Positions 22,415 to 32,297 of a stretch of DNA of 64,000 bases are shown piece after piece; the first letter of the stretch is position 1; every line of letters starts with the position of its first letter. The translations under genes and the position numbers were made by a program. Below the pieces are notes generated by a model, which worked only from the letters and a program-made list of their open reading frames with translations, had not been told where the DNA came from and ran no database searches. The DNA is taken from positions 1,736,001 through 1,800,000 of the forward strand of contig NZ_JAHXYZ010000001.1 in the NCBI RefSeq assembly GCF_019969685.1, read 5' to 3'. The DNA is from Microbacterium sp. EST19A (GTDB taxonomy: Bacteria > Actinomycetota > Actinomycetes > Actinomycetales > Microbacteriaceae).

Positions 22415-24054
22415 TGACGGATGCCGCGGCCCTCGCCGGGCGCCACCTCGACCTGGTGTCGGCGCCGTTCACCCTCCCGCGGTCGCGCGTGCTCGTGTTC
22501 CGCGAGGGCGACGGCGTGCGGGTGCACACCTCGGAGTACGAGCGGCGGCTCACGGAGTGCCGGGTTCTCGATCGTCTGACGGTGTCGGATGCCGACGGGC
22601 AGGTGCTGCCGGTGACGGACGTGCTCCCGGGGCGGATCACCTTCGGGGAAGCGCCCGATCCCACCGCCACGCTCACCTTCGCCGACCCGTCGACGCTGAG
22701 TCTGGGCGGGACCGCCGATCTGACCGTGCGGCTCGAGCTCCCGGACGGCAGCGTGTGGCGGCATCCGCTCGGCGACGGCATCCGGATCCGCATCGCCGCC
22801 GACCGCTCCGTGACCGTCGAGCCCGGCGACCACGATGCCGCGCTCGCGGCGACGGACCGCATCTGGTCGGACTGGTTCGCGAAGTGCCCGACGGTGCGCG
22901 ACGACCTGCAGGAGATGACCGCGTTCTGCTGGTGGGTGCTCGGCGCGAACATCGTCGAGCTGCCGTCGCTGGGCGATGCGCGGGCGATCGTCCCGTCGAA
23001 GATCGGCTACGTCGGACTCTGGCAGTGGGACGCGTACTTCATCGCGGTCGGTCTGCGTCACGGCGACCCCGAGCTCGCCCGCGAGCAGCTCGAGATCGCG
23101 TTCCGGTTCCCGCAGCCCGACGGACAGCTGCCCGACGTCGTGCATGAGGAGGGTGTGCTCGCCACGAGCGACGACCTGCCCGAGAGCGATCGCGCGAACC
23201 TGCGCCGCGCGGGCTCGCAGATCGCCGACCCGAGCGCTCCCGTGCCCCTGACGAAGCCGCCTCTCGCGGCCTGGGCGCTGCGCAAGGTGCTCGAGGCGGA
23301 GGACGCACCCGACTGGGCACGCGAGCAGCTCGGCCGCGTCATCCGCTCGCAGGACTGGTGGTTCGCCGGCAGCGATCTCGATCACGACGGGATGCCGGAG
23401 TACGGGCATCCGTACTCGTCGGGTCTCGACGACAGCCCGATCTTCGACGGCCCTCTGCCGACTGCCGCGCCCGACCTCGGGGCGTACCTCGTGCGGCAGG
23501 ATCTCGAGATCGCCGGACTGCTCGCCCGTTACGAGCCGGGTGCCGACCTGACGCGGTTCGCCGCGCGGGCTGCGGCGACGCAGGAACTGCTGCTGGAGAT
23601 GTGGGATGCCGAGCGCGGCAGGTTCCTCGCCGCGGGCGGTGGGGAGGTGCAGCTCAGCGACACGATCGTCGGCCTGATGCCGCTTCTCACCGGCACGCTG
23701 CCGGAGCCGATCGCCGAGGGGCTGCGTGCGGCTGTCGACGACCCCGAGCGGTTCGCGCTGGCGTGGGGGCTGCCGACGGTGGCGGCATCCGATCCCGAGT
23801 TCTCGGCCGAGCGGATGTGGCGAGGCCCTGTCTGGGTGAACACCAACGTCCTCGTCGCCGAGGGGCTCGAGGCATCCGGATACGCCGATCGGGCGCGAGA
23901 GCTGCGCGAGCAGACCGTCGCACTCGTGATCCACGGCGGCGGGCCGCACGAGTACTTCAACCCGCGCACCGGTCAGAAGGCCCGCACCGCGACGACCGCT
24001 TTCGGCTGGTCGGCCGCGCTCTTCATCGACCTCGCGGTCACGCTGTCGGGATGA
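22411..24054 (+). CDS. GH63-like glycosidase (alpha/alpha-toroid)
   Basis: A 547-residue cytoplasmic glycoside hydrolase. An N-terminal beta domain (about 1-150) is followed by an (alpha/alpha)6 barrel. Barrel motifs match the GH63/mannosylglycerate hydrolase group: GLWQWDAYFIAVGL, GLDDSPIFDG, RMWRGPVWVNTNVL and GGPHEYFNPRTGQ. The WD aspartate and a late glutamate in HEYF are the likely acid and base. It is coupled by ATGA to the permease gene, so it probably hydrolyses the imported glycoside. Start 22414 has better spacing from GGAGG than 22411. The sugar is not identifiable; trehalose-like or mannosyl/glucosyl-glycerate substrates fit the family. Confidence 0.85.
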   Translation: MMTDAAALAGRHLDLVSAPFTLPRSRVLVFREGDGVRVHTSEYERRLTECRVLDRLTVSDADGQVLPVTDVLPGRITFGEAPDPTATLTFADPSTLSLGGTADLTVRLELPDGSVWRHPLGDGIRIRIAADRSVTVEPGDHDAALAATDRIWSDWFAKCPTVRDDLQEMTAFCWWVLGANIVELPSLGDARAIVPSKIGYVGLWQWDAYFIAVGLRHGDPELAREQLEIAFRFPQPDGQLPDVVHEEGVLATSDDLPESDRANLRRAGSQIADPSAPVPLTKPPLAAWALRKVLEAEDAPDWAREQLGRVIRSQDWWFAGSDLDHDGMPEYGHPYSSGLDDSPIFDGPLPTAAPDLGAYLVRQDLEIAGLLARYEPGADLTRFAARAAATQELLLEMWDAERGRFLAAGGGEVQLSDTIVGLMPLLTGTLPEPIAEGLRAAVDDPERFALAWGLPTVAASDPEFSAERMWRGPVWVNTNVLVAEGLEASGYADRARELREQTVALVIHGGGPHEYFNPRTGQKARTATTAFGWSAALFIDLAVTLSG

Positions 24055-24061
24055 CGCGGCC

Positions 24062-24406
24062 TCAGGTGTGGATGTAGTCGCGCCAGTTCGCAGGCACGCG
24101 TCCCTTCGGACCGGGCGCGGGCTGATCGGCGGGATGGCTGGTCGGGGCTGCCAGCTCCGGTCCCTCGAAGGTCGCCTCGTCGACGAAATCCCAGAACCAG
24201 TCCTCGCCGGGCTCGAAGCTCTGCATGAGCCGATGCCCGCTCTCGCGGAAGTGCGCGGTGGCGTGCTGGCCGGGTGAGGTGTCGCAGCAGCCCACGTTCC
24301 CGCAGGCGGCGCAGCGGCGCAGGTGCACCCAGAACCCGTCCTGCTCGTCGCAGTCCCGGCATCCGGTGCCGGACGGCGCTGCATTCGTGTCGATGTCGGA
24401 AGTCAT
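24062..24406 (-). CDS. UBP-type zinc finger protein
   Basis: A 114-residue protein whose first 70 residues form a ZnF-UBP domain: CRDCDEQDGFWVHLRRCAAC, then VGCCDTSPGQHATAHFRESGH with the remaining cysteine and histidine ligands. In eukaryotes this domain binds the C-terminus of ubiquitin; in actinobacteria, where ubiquitin is absent, its partner is unknown. It is frequently encoded beside the cyclic-nucleotide-binding thioredoxin-reductase-like protein, as here (35 bases downstream of it, same strand). GAGGAAAG gives a good ribosome site. Confidence 0.9.
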   Translation of the reverse strand: MTSDIDTNAAPSGTGCRDCDEQDGFWVHLRRCAACGNVGCCDTSPGQHATAHFRESGHRLMQSFEPGEDWFWDFVDEATFEGPELAAPTSHPADQPAPGPKGRVPANWRDYIHT

Positions 24407-24441
24407 GTCTTTCCTCTCTCAGAACGACTCATATCTCTGTC

Positions 24442-26097
24442 TCAGAACGCGAGGGCGCGATGGACGGATGCCACGGCGCTCGATCCTTCGCCGACGGCGG
24501 CGGCGACCCGCTTCATCGATCCGCGTCGCACGTCTCCGGCGGCGAACACCCGGGGCGCCGACGTCTCGAACGGCAGCGGTTCGCGGCCGAGACCCTGCCA
24601 CTGCTCGAGGGTCTGGATGCCCACGTCGGTCCCGGTGCGGATGAAGCCCTCGGCGTCGCGGTCGAGCGTCGGCAGCCAGGACGTCGCCGGGGTCGCTCCG
24701 ATGAAGCAGAACAGGCCGCGGGCGTCGACGGCTCCGACGCTGTCGATGCGCACCGACTCCAGGGTGCCGTCGCCTTCGAGGCCGACCACGTTCGACGAGG
24801 TGTGCACGCGCACGCGCGGGTCGTCGGCGAGCCGGTCGGCGAGGTAGCTCGACATGCGGGTGCTCAGGTCGGCGCCGCGCACCACGAGGTGCACCGGCGA
24901 CCCGTGCGCCGCGAGGTAGAGCGCCGCCTGCCCCGCGGAGTTCGCCCCGCCGACGACCACGACGGGTTTGCCCTGCACCTGCCGCAGCTCGAGCGGGGTG
25001 GCGGCGTAGTAGACCCCGGACCGCTCGAAGTCCTCCCAGCGGTCGAGGTCGAGGCGCCGGTAGGCCGCTCCCGAGGTGACGATGGTGCTGCGCGCGCGGA
25101 TCAGGCGGCCGTCCGACAGGGCGACATCGAGCAGGTCGGGCCCGACGCGCGTCAGCCCGACGGCCTCGCACGGTGCGTAGACCCGCACCCCGAACTTCAG
25201 CGCCTGCAGGATCGCCTGCCCGATCAGGTCGCCGCCGCTGACACCGAACGGGAACCCGAGGAAGTTCTCGATGCGCGACGTCGCGGCGGCCTGGCCACCC
25301 GGTGCCACGGCATCCAGCAGCACCGTGCTCAGACCCTCGGAGGCGCCGTAGATGGCGGCGGCGAGCCCGGCGGGCCCACCGCCGACGACCACCAGGTCGA
25401 CGATCTCGTCGGCCTGCGCCTGGTAGCTGAGGCCGAGCTGCTCGGCGACGAGTCCGGGCGTCGCACGCACGAGCGGCTCGCCCTGGATGAAGGCCACAGG
25501 AAGGTCCTCGAGGGTGAACTGGTGCGTGTCGAGAGCGCCGAGGTCGTCGAGCTCGGCGGGCGACAGGGCCACCGCCTTGTGCACCAGGTCGAGACGCTCG
25601 GCGAAGCGACGCAGCGCCAGGAAGTCGCTCGACGTCGTGGTGCCGAGGAACTTCAGCGTCATGGCCGCAGGCCCCGTGCGCAGCGATTCCCGTCGCGCCC
25701 AGAGAGCATGCAGGATCACGTCGCACAGCTCGTCGTCCTCGTTCATCAGCGTGCGCAGGGCCGCTCGGGTCACGCGGTGGACGCGCCCCGGCTTCGTCAC
25801 GCGGGCCGACAGGAACGCGCCCTGCCCGTTCAGCAGGCCCAGCTCGCCGGCGAAGGTGCGCGGACCCATCGTCGTGATGACGACCTCGCCCACCCATCGC
25901 AGCGCGTCGCGGATGACCTCGATCTCGCCGGACTCGATGACGATGAGGTCGTAACCCGATTCGCCGGTGCGGAAGACGTAGTCGCCGATCGCGACAGCCT
26001 CGGGCACCCCCGCCGCGACCAGGCGCTCCCACTGCTCATCCGTCAGCGTCGGAGACATGATCGGATCCATCTCGACCGGCTCGGTCGCCTCTTCCAT
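24442..26097 (-). CDS. CNMP-binding domain / thioredoxin-reductase-like flavoprotein
   Basis: About 551 residues from the chosen start. Domains in order: a cyclic-nucleotide-binding fold (about 15-135; GDYVFRTGESGYDLIVIESG, FAGELGLLNGQ), a thioredoxin-fold linker (about 145-225), and an FAD/NAD(P) reductase of thioredoxin-reductase type (VVVGGGPAGLAAAIYGASEG; VVVVGGANSAGQAALYLA; RVFAAGDVRRGSMKRVA). The redox CxxC is absent: where TrxR has Y-C-A-T-C the sequence is VYYAATPLE. It therefore cannot reduce thioredoxin in the usual way and may be a sensor or reduce another acceptor. An ATG at 26136 is also in frame. It forms an operon with the UBP zinc finger. Confidence 0.9.
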   Translation of the reverse strand: MEEATEPVEMDPIMSPTLTDEQWERLVAAGVPEAVAIGDYVFRTGESGYDLIVIESGEIEVIRDALRWVGEVVITTMGPRTFAGELGLLNGQGAFLSARVTKPGRVHRVTRAALRTLMNEDDELCDVILHALWARRESLRTGPAAMTLKFLGTTTSSDFLALRRFAERLDLVHKAVALSPAELDDLGALDTHQFTLEDLPVAFIQGEPLVRATPGLVAEQLGLSYQAQADEIVDLVVVGGGPAGLAAAIYGASEGLSTVLLDAVAPGGQAAATSRIENFLGFPFGVSGGDLIGQAILQALKFGVRVYAPCEAVGLTRVGPDLLDVALSDGRLIRARSTIVTSGAAYRRLDLDRWEDFERSGVYYAATPLELRQVQGKPVVVVGGANSAGQAALYLAAHGSPVHLVVRGADLSTRMSSYLADRLADDPRVRVHTSSNVVGLEGDGTLESVRIDSVGAVDARGLFCFIGATPATSWLPTLDRDAEGFIRTGTDVGIQTLEQWQGLGREPLPFETSAPRVFAAGDVRRGSMKRVAAAVGEGSSAVASVHRALAF

Positions 26098-26179
26098 TCC
26101 GCCCAATTCGCTGCCCTTCGACGCTCGTGGCGTCAACCGTAGCCCCCGCGGAGCGCGGACTCCACTGTTCGGCGGACTC

Positions 26180-26944
26180 CTAGGGGCGCGAACCCCGCGA
26201 TGTCCCGATGATCGCAGCGATGAGGTCGGAGTGCTTCACGTCCTGACCCGCGAAGGATCCGTTGTTCCTGCCGTGCCGCAGCACCTCGACGCGATCGGAC
26301 ACCGCCTGGATGTCTCCCAGGTTGTGGCTGATGAAGATCACGCCCAGACCCATCTCGCGCAACCGTTCGATGTGCGTGAGCACGTCGGCCGTCTGGGCGA
26401 CGCTCAGCGAGGCGGTCGGCTCGTCGAGGACCACGAGTCGCGGCTGGCTGATGAGGGTGCGGGCGATCGCGACCGCCTGCCGCTGCCCACCCGACAGCGT
26501 GCTCAGCGGCACGCGGATGGAGGGGATGCTGGCGCCGAGGTCGTCGATCGCCTGCCGGGTCGCCGTCTCCATGTCGGCTTCGCGCAGCATGCCCTTCGAC
26601 GTGCGGAGCTCACGACCGAGGAAGACGTTGGCCGTGACATCGAGGTTCTCGCACACCGCCAGATCCTGGAACACCGTGGCGATGCCGAGGGAGTGCGCGT
26701 CGGCCGGTGAGCCGATCTCGACCGGATCGCCGTTGATGTGGATCTCCCCGGCGGTCGGAGCGAGCGCGCCGGAGATGATCTTGGCCAGCGTGGACTTGCC
26801 CGCGGCGTTGTCGCCGATGAGTCCGACGACCTCGCGCGCGTTGACCGTGAAGTCGACGTCGGTGAGCGCCTCGACGGCGCCGAAGCACTTCGTCACTCCG
26901 CGCAGCGTGAGCAGCGGTTCGGCCTGGGATGCGGTGATGCTCAC
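26180..26944 (-). CDS. Sugar ABC transporter ATPase, single NBD (FrcA-like)
   Basis: A 254-residue ABC ATPase. Walker A is GDNAAGKST, signature LSGGQRQ, Walker B LVVLDEP and the H-loop ISHN. It has one nucleotide-binding domain, as in FrcA of the fructose system, unlike the two-domain ATPase at 29332-30873 in the same operon. The GTG start overlaps the stop of the ROK regulator gene as GTGA. The open frame continues upstream into that gene but is not used. It may energise the same permease, give an alternative homodimer, or serve another transporter. Confidence 0.9.
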   Translation of the reverse strand: MSITASQAEPLLTLRGVTKCFGAVEALTDVDFTVNAREVVGLIGDNAAGKSTLAKIISGALAPTAGEIHINGDPVEIGSPADAHSLGIATVFQDLAVCENLDVTANVFLGRELRTSKGMLREADMETATRQAIDDLGASIPSIRVPLSTLSGGQRQAVAIARTLISQPRLVVLDEPTASLSVAQTADVLTHIERLREMGLGVIFISHNLGDIQAVSDRVEVLRHGRNNGSFAGQDVKHSDLIAAIIGTSRGSRP

Positions 26945-28119
26945 GAGCGCACCTCGAGCAGCTGCGACGGATCGGTCGACTGCAGGATGTGGATCGTCGC
27001 CCCCACGAGCACGGCATCCTTGCCGAACGACGACGGCACCGGATCGCGACGGGCGACGCGGCTGTGCGGCGCGTGCTCCCGGACGGCCGCGGCGAACGGC
27101 AGGAGGAAGATCGGCCCGGCATCCACCAGTTCCCCGCCGACGGTGATGACCTCGGGCGCGAGCGACTGGCAGACCCCGGCGACCACCCGTCCCATCAGGG
27201 TGGCCGCGTCGGCGATCACGCGCGCGCATCCCGGGTCGCCCGACGCGGCCTGCGCGATCACGTCGCGGAAGGTCACATGGCCGTACGTCGCTCGCAGCGG
27301 CGCGGTGATCGCCTCGGCGCCGACGAGCGTCTCCAGACAGCCGCGCTGCCCGCACGTGCAGATCGACCCCGACGGATCGACCTGCACGTGGCCGATCTCT
27401 CCGGCGGTGCCGGAGCGCCCGCGATAGAGCCGCGAGCCCAGCACGATGCCCGCGCTGGTCGTGTAGGAGGCGTGCACGAACAGGCTGTCGGCGACGTCAC
27501 GGGCGGTGCCGAGCGTGGCCTCGGCGAGGGCGGCGAGGTTCGCGTCCTTCTCGACGAGCACCGGGCAGCCGAGGCGCTGCTGCACCACCTCGGCGACGGG
27601 CTGGTCCTCCCACCGGCGCATCACTCCGCGGTAGGCGACGAGCCCCGACTCCGGGTCGATCGGTGCCGGGATGCCGATGCAGACGCCGATCAGATCGTCG
27701 GCATCCGCGGCGATCATCGCCAGCATGTCGACGAGGAGCAGGGCGATGCGGTCCAGCACCGTGTCTTCGGCGTGGTCCGCGGGGAGGGGCATCGAACGGT
27801 CGGCCAGCACGTCCTGGCCCACATCGGTGAGCCGCACGCGCATGCTGCGGCTGCCGATCTGCACGGCCGCGACGAGCCCGGCGCGGCGGGCGATCGTGAC
27901 GAGCTGCGCCCGGCGGCCGCTCCGCGACGTGGGCCGCGTCTCGACCAGGCCGGTCTGCGAGAGCTCCTTCACGATCGCCGACACCGTGGCCGTGGACAGG
28001 CGCGTCGCTTCGGCGAGCTCGACCTGAGTGAGCCCGCCGAAGCGCTTGACCGCATCGACGATCTTCGCCGTGTTGGCCTCACGCAGTCCCGACTGGGAAC
28101 CGCCGGGCCATCTGCTCAT
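26941..28119 (-). CDS. ROK-family transcriptional regulator
   Basis: A 392-residue protein with an N-terminal winged HTH (VDAVKRFGGLTQVELAEATR; STATVSAIVKELSQTGLV) fused to a ROK sugar-kinase-like domain. The zinc-binding signature GEIGHVQVDPSGSICTCGQR with GCLET is intact (His, then C-T-C and C). Such proteins repress sugar uptake genes and are released by the sugar. It is the fourth gene of a five-gene monosaccharide importer operon. The near-perfect 23-bp palindrome at 32181-32203 upstream of the operon is its most likely binding site. Confidence 0.92.
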   Translation of the reverse strand: MSRWPGGSQSGLREANTAKIVDAVKRFGGLTQVELAEATRLSTATVSAIVKELSQTGLVETRPTSRSGRRAQLVTIARRAGLVAAVQIGSRSMRVRLTDVGQDVLADRSMPLPADHAEDTVLDRIALLLVDMLAMIAADADDLIGVCIGIPAPIDPESGLVAYRGVMRRWEDQPVAEVVQQRLGCPVLVEKDANLAALAEATLGTARDVADSLFVHASYTTSAGIVLGSRLYRGRSGTAGEIGHVQVDPSGSICTCGQRGCLETLVGAEAITAPLRATYGHVTFRDVIAQAASGDPGCARVIADAATLMGRVVAGVCQSLAPEVITVGGELVDAGPIFLLPFAAAVREHAPHSRVARRDPVPSSFGKDAVLVGATIHILQSTDPSQLLEVRS

Positions 28120-28156
28120 AGCGGGAGCCTACCGCGAGGGGACGCCGCCGCCGAGG

Positions 28157-29335
28157 TCAGCGGGCGGCCCCCGCCCGACGCTTGTTCCAGACGTCGAAGG
28201 CGACCGCGATCAGCAGCACGAGACCCTTCACGACCTGCTGGGTCGCCTGGTCGAGACCCATGAGCTGCATGCCGTTGCTCATCACCGCCATGATCAGGCC
28301 TCCGATGATCGCCCCGCCCACGCGACCGACCCCGCCGGTGACCGCCGCGCCGCCGATGAAGCAGGCTGCGATCGCGTCGAGTTCGAACATGTTGCCGGCT
28401 CCCGGCTGGGCGCCGTTCGTGCGAGACGAGAAGACCACGCCGGCGACACCGGCGAGCAGGCCCATGTTCACGAAGATCCAGAAGTTGATCTTCCGCACGT
28501 TCACGCCGCTCAGCAGGGCGGCGTGCAGGTTGCCTCCGATGGCGTAGACGTGACGGCCGAAAACGCTCTTCTGCGTGATCACGGAGTAGGCGATGATGAG
28601 CACCGCCAGCAGGATCAGCACGAACGGGAGGCCGCGGCTCGTCGAGAGCTGGTAGCCGAACCACATGACGACGGCGGCGATGATCACGATCTTCGCGATG
28701 AACCAGGGGAGCGCCTCGATGGTCTGCTGGTGGGCGATCTTGCCGCGGCGCGTGCGCACCTGCCAGACGGCATACCCGACGACCCCGATCGCGAAGATCA
28801 CGAGCGTGAAGACGTCGACGCCGTACCCGCCGAACAGGCCGTTGAAGAAGCCGTTCGCGATCGAGTAGTAGGTGCCGCCGAAGGGCGAGAGCGAGACGTT
28901 GCTGAGCACGAGGAAGGTGAGTCCGCGGAACAGCAGCATGCCGGCGAGCGTCACGATGAACGCCGGGATGCCGACGAACGCGACCCAGAAGCCCTGCCAC
29001 GCGCCGACGAGCACGCCGACGAGGAGCGCGGCGATCACGCCGACCCACCACGGCTGACCGCCCCTGATCACGAGCACGGCGGCGACCGCACCGGTGAGCG
29101 CGACGACCGAGCCCACCGACAGGTCGATGTGCCCCGCGATGATGACGATCACCATGCCGATCGCCAGGATCAGGATGTACGAGTACTGGAGGACGATGTT
29201 CGTCAGGTTCCCCGGTGACAGGAACGTCGGGTTGAGGATCGCGAAGAAGGCGACGATCGCCACGAAGGCGACCAGGATGCCGCTCTGACGCAGATTCCGT
29301 GTGACGAGGTTGAAGAGATTCGTGACGCCGGTCAT
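28157..29335 (-). CDS. CUT2 monosaccharide ABC permease (MmsB/GguB-like)
   Basis: A 392-residue integral membrane protein with about ten hydrophobic segments of the ribose/xylose (BPD_transp_2) permease family. Typical segments are [40 protein letters not shown] and [20 protein letters not shown] followed by [12 protein letters not shown]. The length and the central region match the multiple-monosaccharide transporter subfamily (GguB/XylH). It overlaps the two-domain ATPase gene by four bases and lies 37 bases before the ROK gene. It forms the channel for the sugar bound by the 30942-32093 product. Confidence 0.92.
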   Translation of the reverse strand: MTGVTNLFNLVTRNLRQSGILVAFVAIVAFFAILNPTFLSPGNLTNIVLQYSYILILAIGMVIVIIAGHIDLSVGSVVALTGAVAAVLVIRGGQPWWVGVIAALLVGVLVGAWQGFWVAFVGIPAFIVTLAGMLLFRGLTFLVLSNVSLSPFGGTYYSIANGFFNGLFGGYGVDVFTLVIFAIGVVGYAVWQVRTRRGKIAHQQTIEALPWFIAKIVIIAAVVMWFGYQLSTSRGLPFVLILLAVLIIAYSVITQKSVFGRHVYAIGGNLHAALLSGVNVRKINFWIFVNMGLLAGVAGVVFSSRTNGAQPGAGNMFELDAIAACFIGGAAVTGGVGRVGGAIIGGLIMAVMSNGMQLMGLDQATQQVVKGLVLLIAVAFDVWNKRRAGAAR

Positions 29336-30873
29336 GGCGCGGCCGTCCTTTCGACAGTCATGAGTTGCATGAGGTTCTCCTGGGTCGCCTCGGCGGCCGG
29401 CACCTCGCCGGTGATCCTGCCGAAGGCCAGTGTGTAGATGCGGTCGCAGATGCCGAGCAGCTCGGGCAGCTCGGAGGAGATGACGAGCACGCCCTTCCCC
29501 TCGGCGACCAGGCGGTTGATGATCGTGTAGATCTCGTACTTCGCTCCGACGTCGATCCCCCGGGTCGGCTCATCGAGGATGAGCACCTCCGGCCCGGTCT
29601 GGATCCACTTGCTGAGCACGACCTTCTGCTGGTTGCCGCCGGACAGGTTGCCGACCATCTGCAGCACCGTCGGCGACTTGATGTTGAGCTCCGCCTTGTA
29701 CTGCTCGGCGACCTTGAGCTCGCGGTTCGCGTCGATCCACCCGCCGGGCGCGATCAGCCGCAGCGAGGCCATCGTGATGTTGTGGCGGATGTCGTCGATG
29801 AGGTTCAGACCGAACTTCTTGCGATCCTCGGTCGCGTACGCGATACCGGCACGGATGGCGGCGCTCGTGGTCGAGGTGTTGACCTCCTTGCCGCGCACGA
29901 AGACGCGCCCGCTGGCGTTGCGCCCGTAGGTGCGGCCGAAGACGCTCATCGCGAGTTCCGTGCGTCCGGCGCCCATCAGGCCGGCGATGCCGACGACCTC
30001 GCCGGCGCGCACGTGGAGCGAGGCGTCGTCGACCATGACGCGACCCGGCTGGGTGGGGTGATGCACCGTCCAGTTCTCGATGCGCAGCACCTCGTCGCCG
30101 AGGTCGGGCGTGCGCTCGGGATACCGGTTGGCGAGGTCGCGGCCGACCATGGCCCGGATGATGCGGTCCTGGGTCGACGCCGGATCCTTCATGTCGAGGG
30201 TGTCGATCGAGTGCCCGTCGCGGATGACCGTGGTGCGATCCGCGATCGCCGCGATCTCGTTCAGCTTGTGGGAGATGATGATCGACGTCATGCCCTCGTC
30301 GCGCAGGCGCCGCAGCAGGTCGAGCAGGTGTGCGGAGTCGGTGTCGTTCAGCGCGGCCGTCGGCTCGTCGAGGATGAGGAGCCGCACGTTCTTCGACAGC
30401 GCCTTCGCGATCTCGATGAGCTGCTGCTTGCCGACCCCGAGCTGTGAGACCGGGGTGGTCGGGTCCTCGTCGAGGCCGACCTGCGCGAGCAGCCGGCTCG
30501 CCTCGGAGTTCGCGCGATCCCAGTCGATGAGTCCGCCGCGGCCCCGCCGCTCGTTGCCGAGGAAGATGTTCTCGGCGACGCTGAGGTACGGGATCAGGGC
30601 GAGCTCCTGGTGGATGATCACGATGCCGACCTGCTCGGAGTCGTTGATCGAGCCGAACTTCGCCTCCACGCCCTCGTAGATGATCTGCCCGCCGTAGCTG
30701 CCGTGCGGGTAGACCCCCGACAGCACTTTCATGAGCGTGGACTTGCCCGCTCCGTTCTCGCCGCAGATCGCGAGGATCTCGCCGGGTTTCACGTCGAGGT
30801 TGACGCCCTGCAGCGCCTTCACGCCCGGGAAGCTCTTGTCGATGTCGCGCATCTCCAGGATGGGTGACGTCAT
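29332..30873 (-). CDS. CUT2 monosaccharide ABC ATPase, two NBDs (MmsA/GguA-like)
   Basis: A 513-residue ATPase with two nucleotide-binding domains. The N-terminal one is canonical (Walker [10 protein letters not shown], signature-like LGVGKQQ, Walker B LLILDEP, IISHK). The C-terminal one has GLMGAGRTE in place of Walker A, signature LSGGNQQK and [14 protein letters not shown], the normal asymmetry of CUT2 ATPases. It overlaps the permease gene by four bases and has a GGAAGGACC ribosome site. It powers import of the monosaccharide bound by the lipoprotein encoded upstream. Confidence 0.93.
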   Translation of the reverse strand: MTSPILEMRDIDKSFPGVKALQGVNLDVKPGEILAICGENGAGKSTLMKVLSGVYPHGSYGGQIIYEGVEAKFGSINDSEQVGIVIIHQELALIPYLSVAENIFLGNERRGRGGLIDWDRANSEASRLLAQVGLDEDPTTPVSQLGVGKQQLIEIAKALSKNVRLLILDEPTAALNDTDSAHLLDLLRRLRDEGMTSIIISHKLNEIAAIADRTTVIRDGHSIDTLDMKDPASTQDRIIRAMVGRDLANRYPERTPDLGDEVLRIENWTVHHPTQPGRVMVDDASLHVRAGEVVGIAGLMGAGRTELAMSVFGRTYGRNASGRVFVRGKEVNTSTTSAAIRAGIAYATEDRKKFGLNLIDDIRHNITMASLRLIAPGGWIDANRELKVAEQYKAELNIKSPTVLQMVGNLSGGNQQKVVLSKWIQTGPEVLILDEPTRGIDVGAKYEIYTIINRLVAEGKGVLVISSELPELLGICDRIYTLAFGRITGEVPAAEATQENLMQLMTVERTAAP

Positions 30874-30901
30874 CAGATGTGGTCCTTCCGATCGGACCGA
30901 G

Positions 30902-30928
30902 GGGCGCGCGGCCGGTGGCCGCGCGCCC
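30902..30928 (-). terminator. Intercistronic hairpin between binding-protein and ATPase genes
   Basis: GGGCGCGCGGCC and GGCCGCGCGCCC form a perfect 12-bp stem with a three-base loop, 14 bases after the binding-protein stop. As in many sugar importer operons it probably attenuates read-through and protects the upstream message, giving more binding protein than ATPase. Confidence 0.75.
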
Positions 30929-30941
30929 GACGGAGGTGGGA

Positions 30942-32093
30942 CTATTCGGCGACGCCCGCGTCGACCTCGGCCTGCGTCCAGTAGCCGGAGTCGATCAGGA
31001 GGGGGCCGATGTTGTCCTTGTAGACGATGTCCGACTGGAGCAGGTACGACGGCACGACCTTCACGCCGTTGTCGTACGTCTTCGTGTCGTTCGCCTCGGG
31101 CTCGTTGCCTTCGAGGATGTCTTCAGCGACGACCACGGACTGCTCGGCGAGCTTGCGGGTGTCCTTGAAGATCGACGCGAACTGCACGCCCTGGTTGATC
31201 AGGCTGACCGAACCGATCTCGGCATCCTGTCCCGTCACGATCGGGAGTCCGGCCGCGATGTCCGGGCCGAGGCCGCCGGTTCCCTGGAGCGCGGTGATGA
31301 TGCCGCGCGAGAGGCCGTCGTACGGGGAGAGCACGCCGTCGAGCTTGGTGCCGCCGCCGTACGTCGAGGTCAGCAGGTCCTCCATGCGCTTCTGCGCGGT
31401 CTCCTGCTGCCAGCGCAGGATCGCGGCCTGCTCGATATCGGTCTGGCCCGACGGCACGGCGAGCACGCCGTCGTCGATGAACGGCTGGAGGGTGTCGATG
31501 GCGCCCTGCCAGAAGAAGTGCGCATTGTTGTCGTCGAGCGATCCGGCGAAGAGCTCGATGTTGAACGGGCCCTTCTCGCCGGTCTCCTTGCCCTCCGCGT
31601 CGAGCACGCCGAGTCCGGTGAGCAGCGAGGTCGCCTGCTGCACGCCGACCTTGTAGTTGTCGAAGGTGACGTAGAAGTCGACGTTCTCGCTGTCGCGGAT
31701 GAGCCGGTCGTAGGAGATGACGGGGATGTTCGCGGCGGCCGCGGCGTCGAGCTGCGACGAGAGCGCCGTACCGTCGATGGCGGCGATGATCAGGAGGTCG
31801 GCGCCCTTGGTGATCATCTGGTCGATCTGCTGTCCCTGCGTGGGGATGTCGTCGCCCGCGTACTGGAGGTCGACCTGGTAGCCGGACTCCTCGAGGCCGT
31901 CCTGCACGGCGCTTCCGTCGGCGATCCAGCGCTCGGAGGTCTGCGTCGGCATCGAGACGCCGATGAGCAGGTCGCCCTTGTCGACGGAACCCTTGTCGGT
32001 GCCGGCCGTCGAGCCGGCGCCGCCGCCACCGCAGCCGGCGAGGGCGAGTGCTCCCACCAGACCCAGTGCGGCGAGTGCGTACTTCTTCTTCAT
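30942..32093 (-). CDS. Monosaccharide-binding lipoprotein (ChvE-like)
   Basis: A 383-residue periplasmic-binding protein of the CUT2/ChvE type. Its lipobox is LALAGC (Cys21). The body shows [60 protein letters not shown] and [20 protein letters not shown], typical of multiple-sugar (glucose, galactose, arabinose, xylose) binding proteins. It is the first gene of the importer operon, with an AAGGAG site. The palindrome at 32181-32203 lies upstream of the promoter region. The specific sugar cannot be read. Confidence 0.92.
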   Translation of the reverse strand: MKKKYALAALGLVGALALAGCGGGGAGSTAGTDKGSVDKGDLLIGVSMPTQTSERWIADGSAVQDGLEESGYQVDLQYAGDDIPTQGQQIDQMITKGADLLIIAAIDGTALSSQLDAAAAANIPVISYDRLIRDSENVDFYVTFDNYKVGVQQATSLLTGLGVLDAEGKETGEKGPFNIELFAGSLDDNNAHFFWQGAIDTLQPFIDDGVLAVPSGQTDIEQAAILRWQQETAQKRMEDLLTSTYGGGTKLDGVLSPYDGLSRGIITALQGTGGLGPDIAAGLPIVTGQDAEIGSVSLINQGVQFASIFKDTRKLAEQSVVVAEDILEGNEPEANDTKTYDNGVKVVPSYLLQSDIVYKDNIGPLLIDSGYWTQAEVDAGVAE

Positions 32094-32180
32094 TCCAAGC
32101 TCCTTCGCTGTGAACGGGGGCGTCGCTGTCGACGCCCGGGCGAAATCCGCTTCACTGTCGGCTTCGCTCGACCTACTTTC

Positions 32181-32203
32181 TTGAGTTCGAGTCTCGAAGT
32201 CAA
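32181..32203. promoter_or_regulatory. 23-bp palindromic operator, likely ROK site
   Basis: Arms TTGAGTTCGAG and CTCGAAGTCAA flank a central T; only one symmetric pair (G/G) fails to match. On the minus strand the outer arm supplies a -35-like TTGACT. It lies 88 bases before the binding-protein gene in a 379-bp gene-free stretch (32094-32472) and is the best candidate site for the operon's own ROK repressor. Confidence 0.75.
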
Positions 32204-32280
32204 GCGGACGTGATCATTTCGTTACCTTCTCGCCCTGGTCATGAATTCAGGGAGAAGCTTCCGGAAAGCTCTTGCGGTCA

Positions 32281-32297
32281 AGTTCGAGACATGAACT
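32281..32297. promoter_or_regulatory. Second, weaker ROK-like site
   Basis: AGTTCGAGACATGAACT has inverted arms AGTTC/GAACT and shares the half-site AGTTCGAG with the palindrome at 32184-32191, 78 bp centre to centre or so. It may be an auxiliary site for looping. The rest of the 32094-32472 gap shows only TGAATTCA at 32241 and the hairpin at 32429. Confidence 0.45.
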
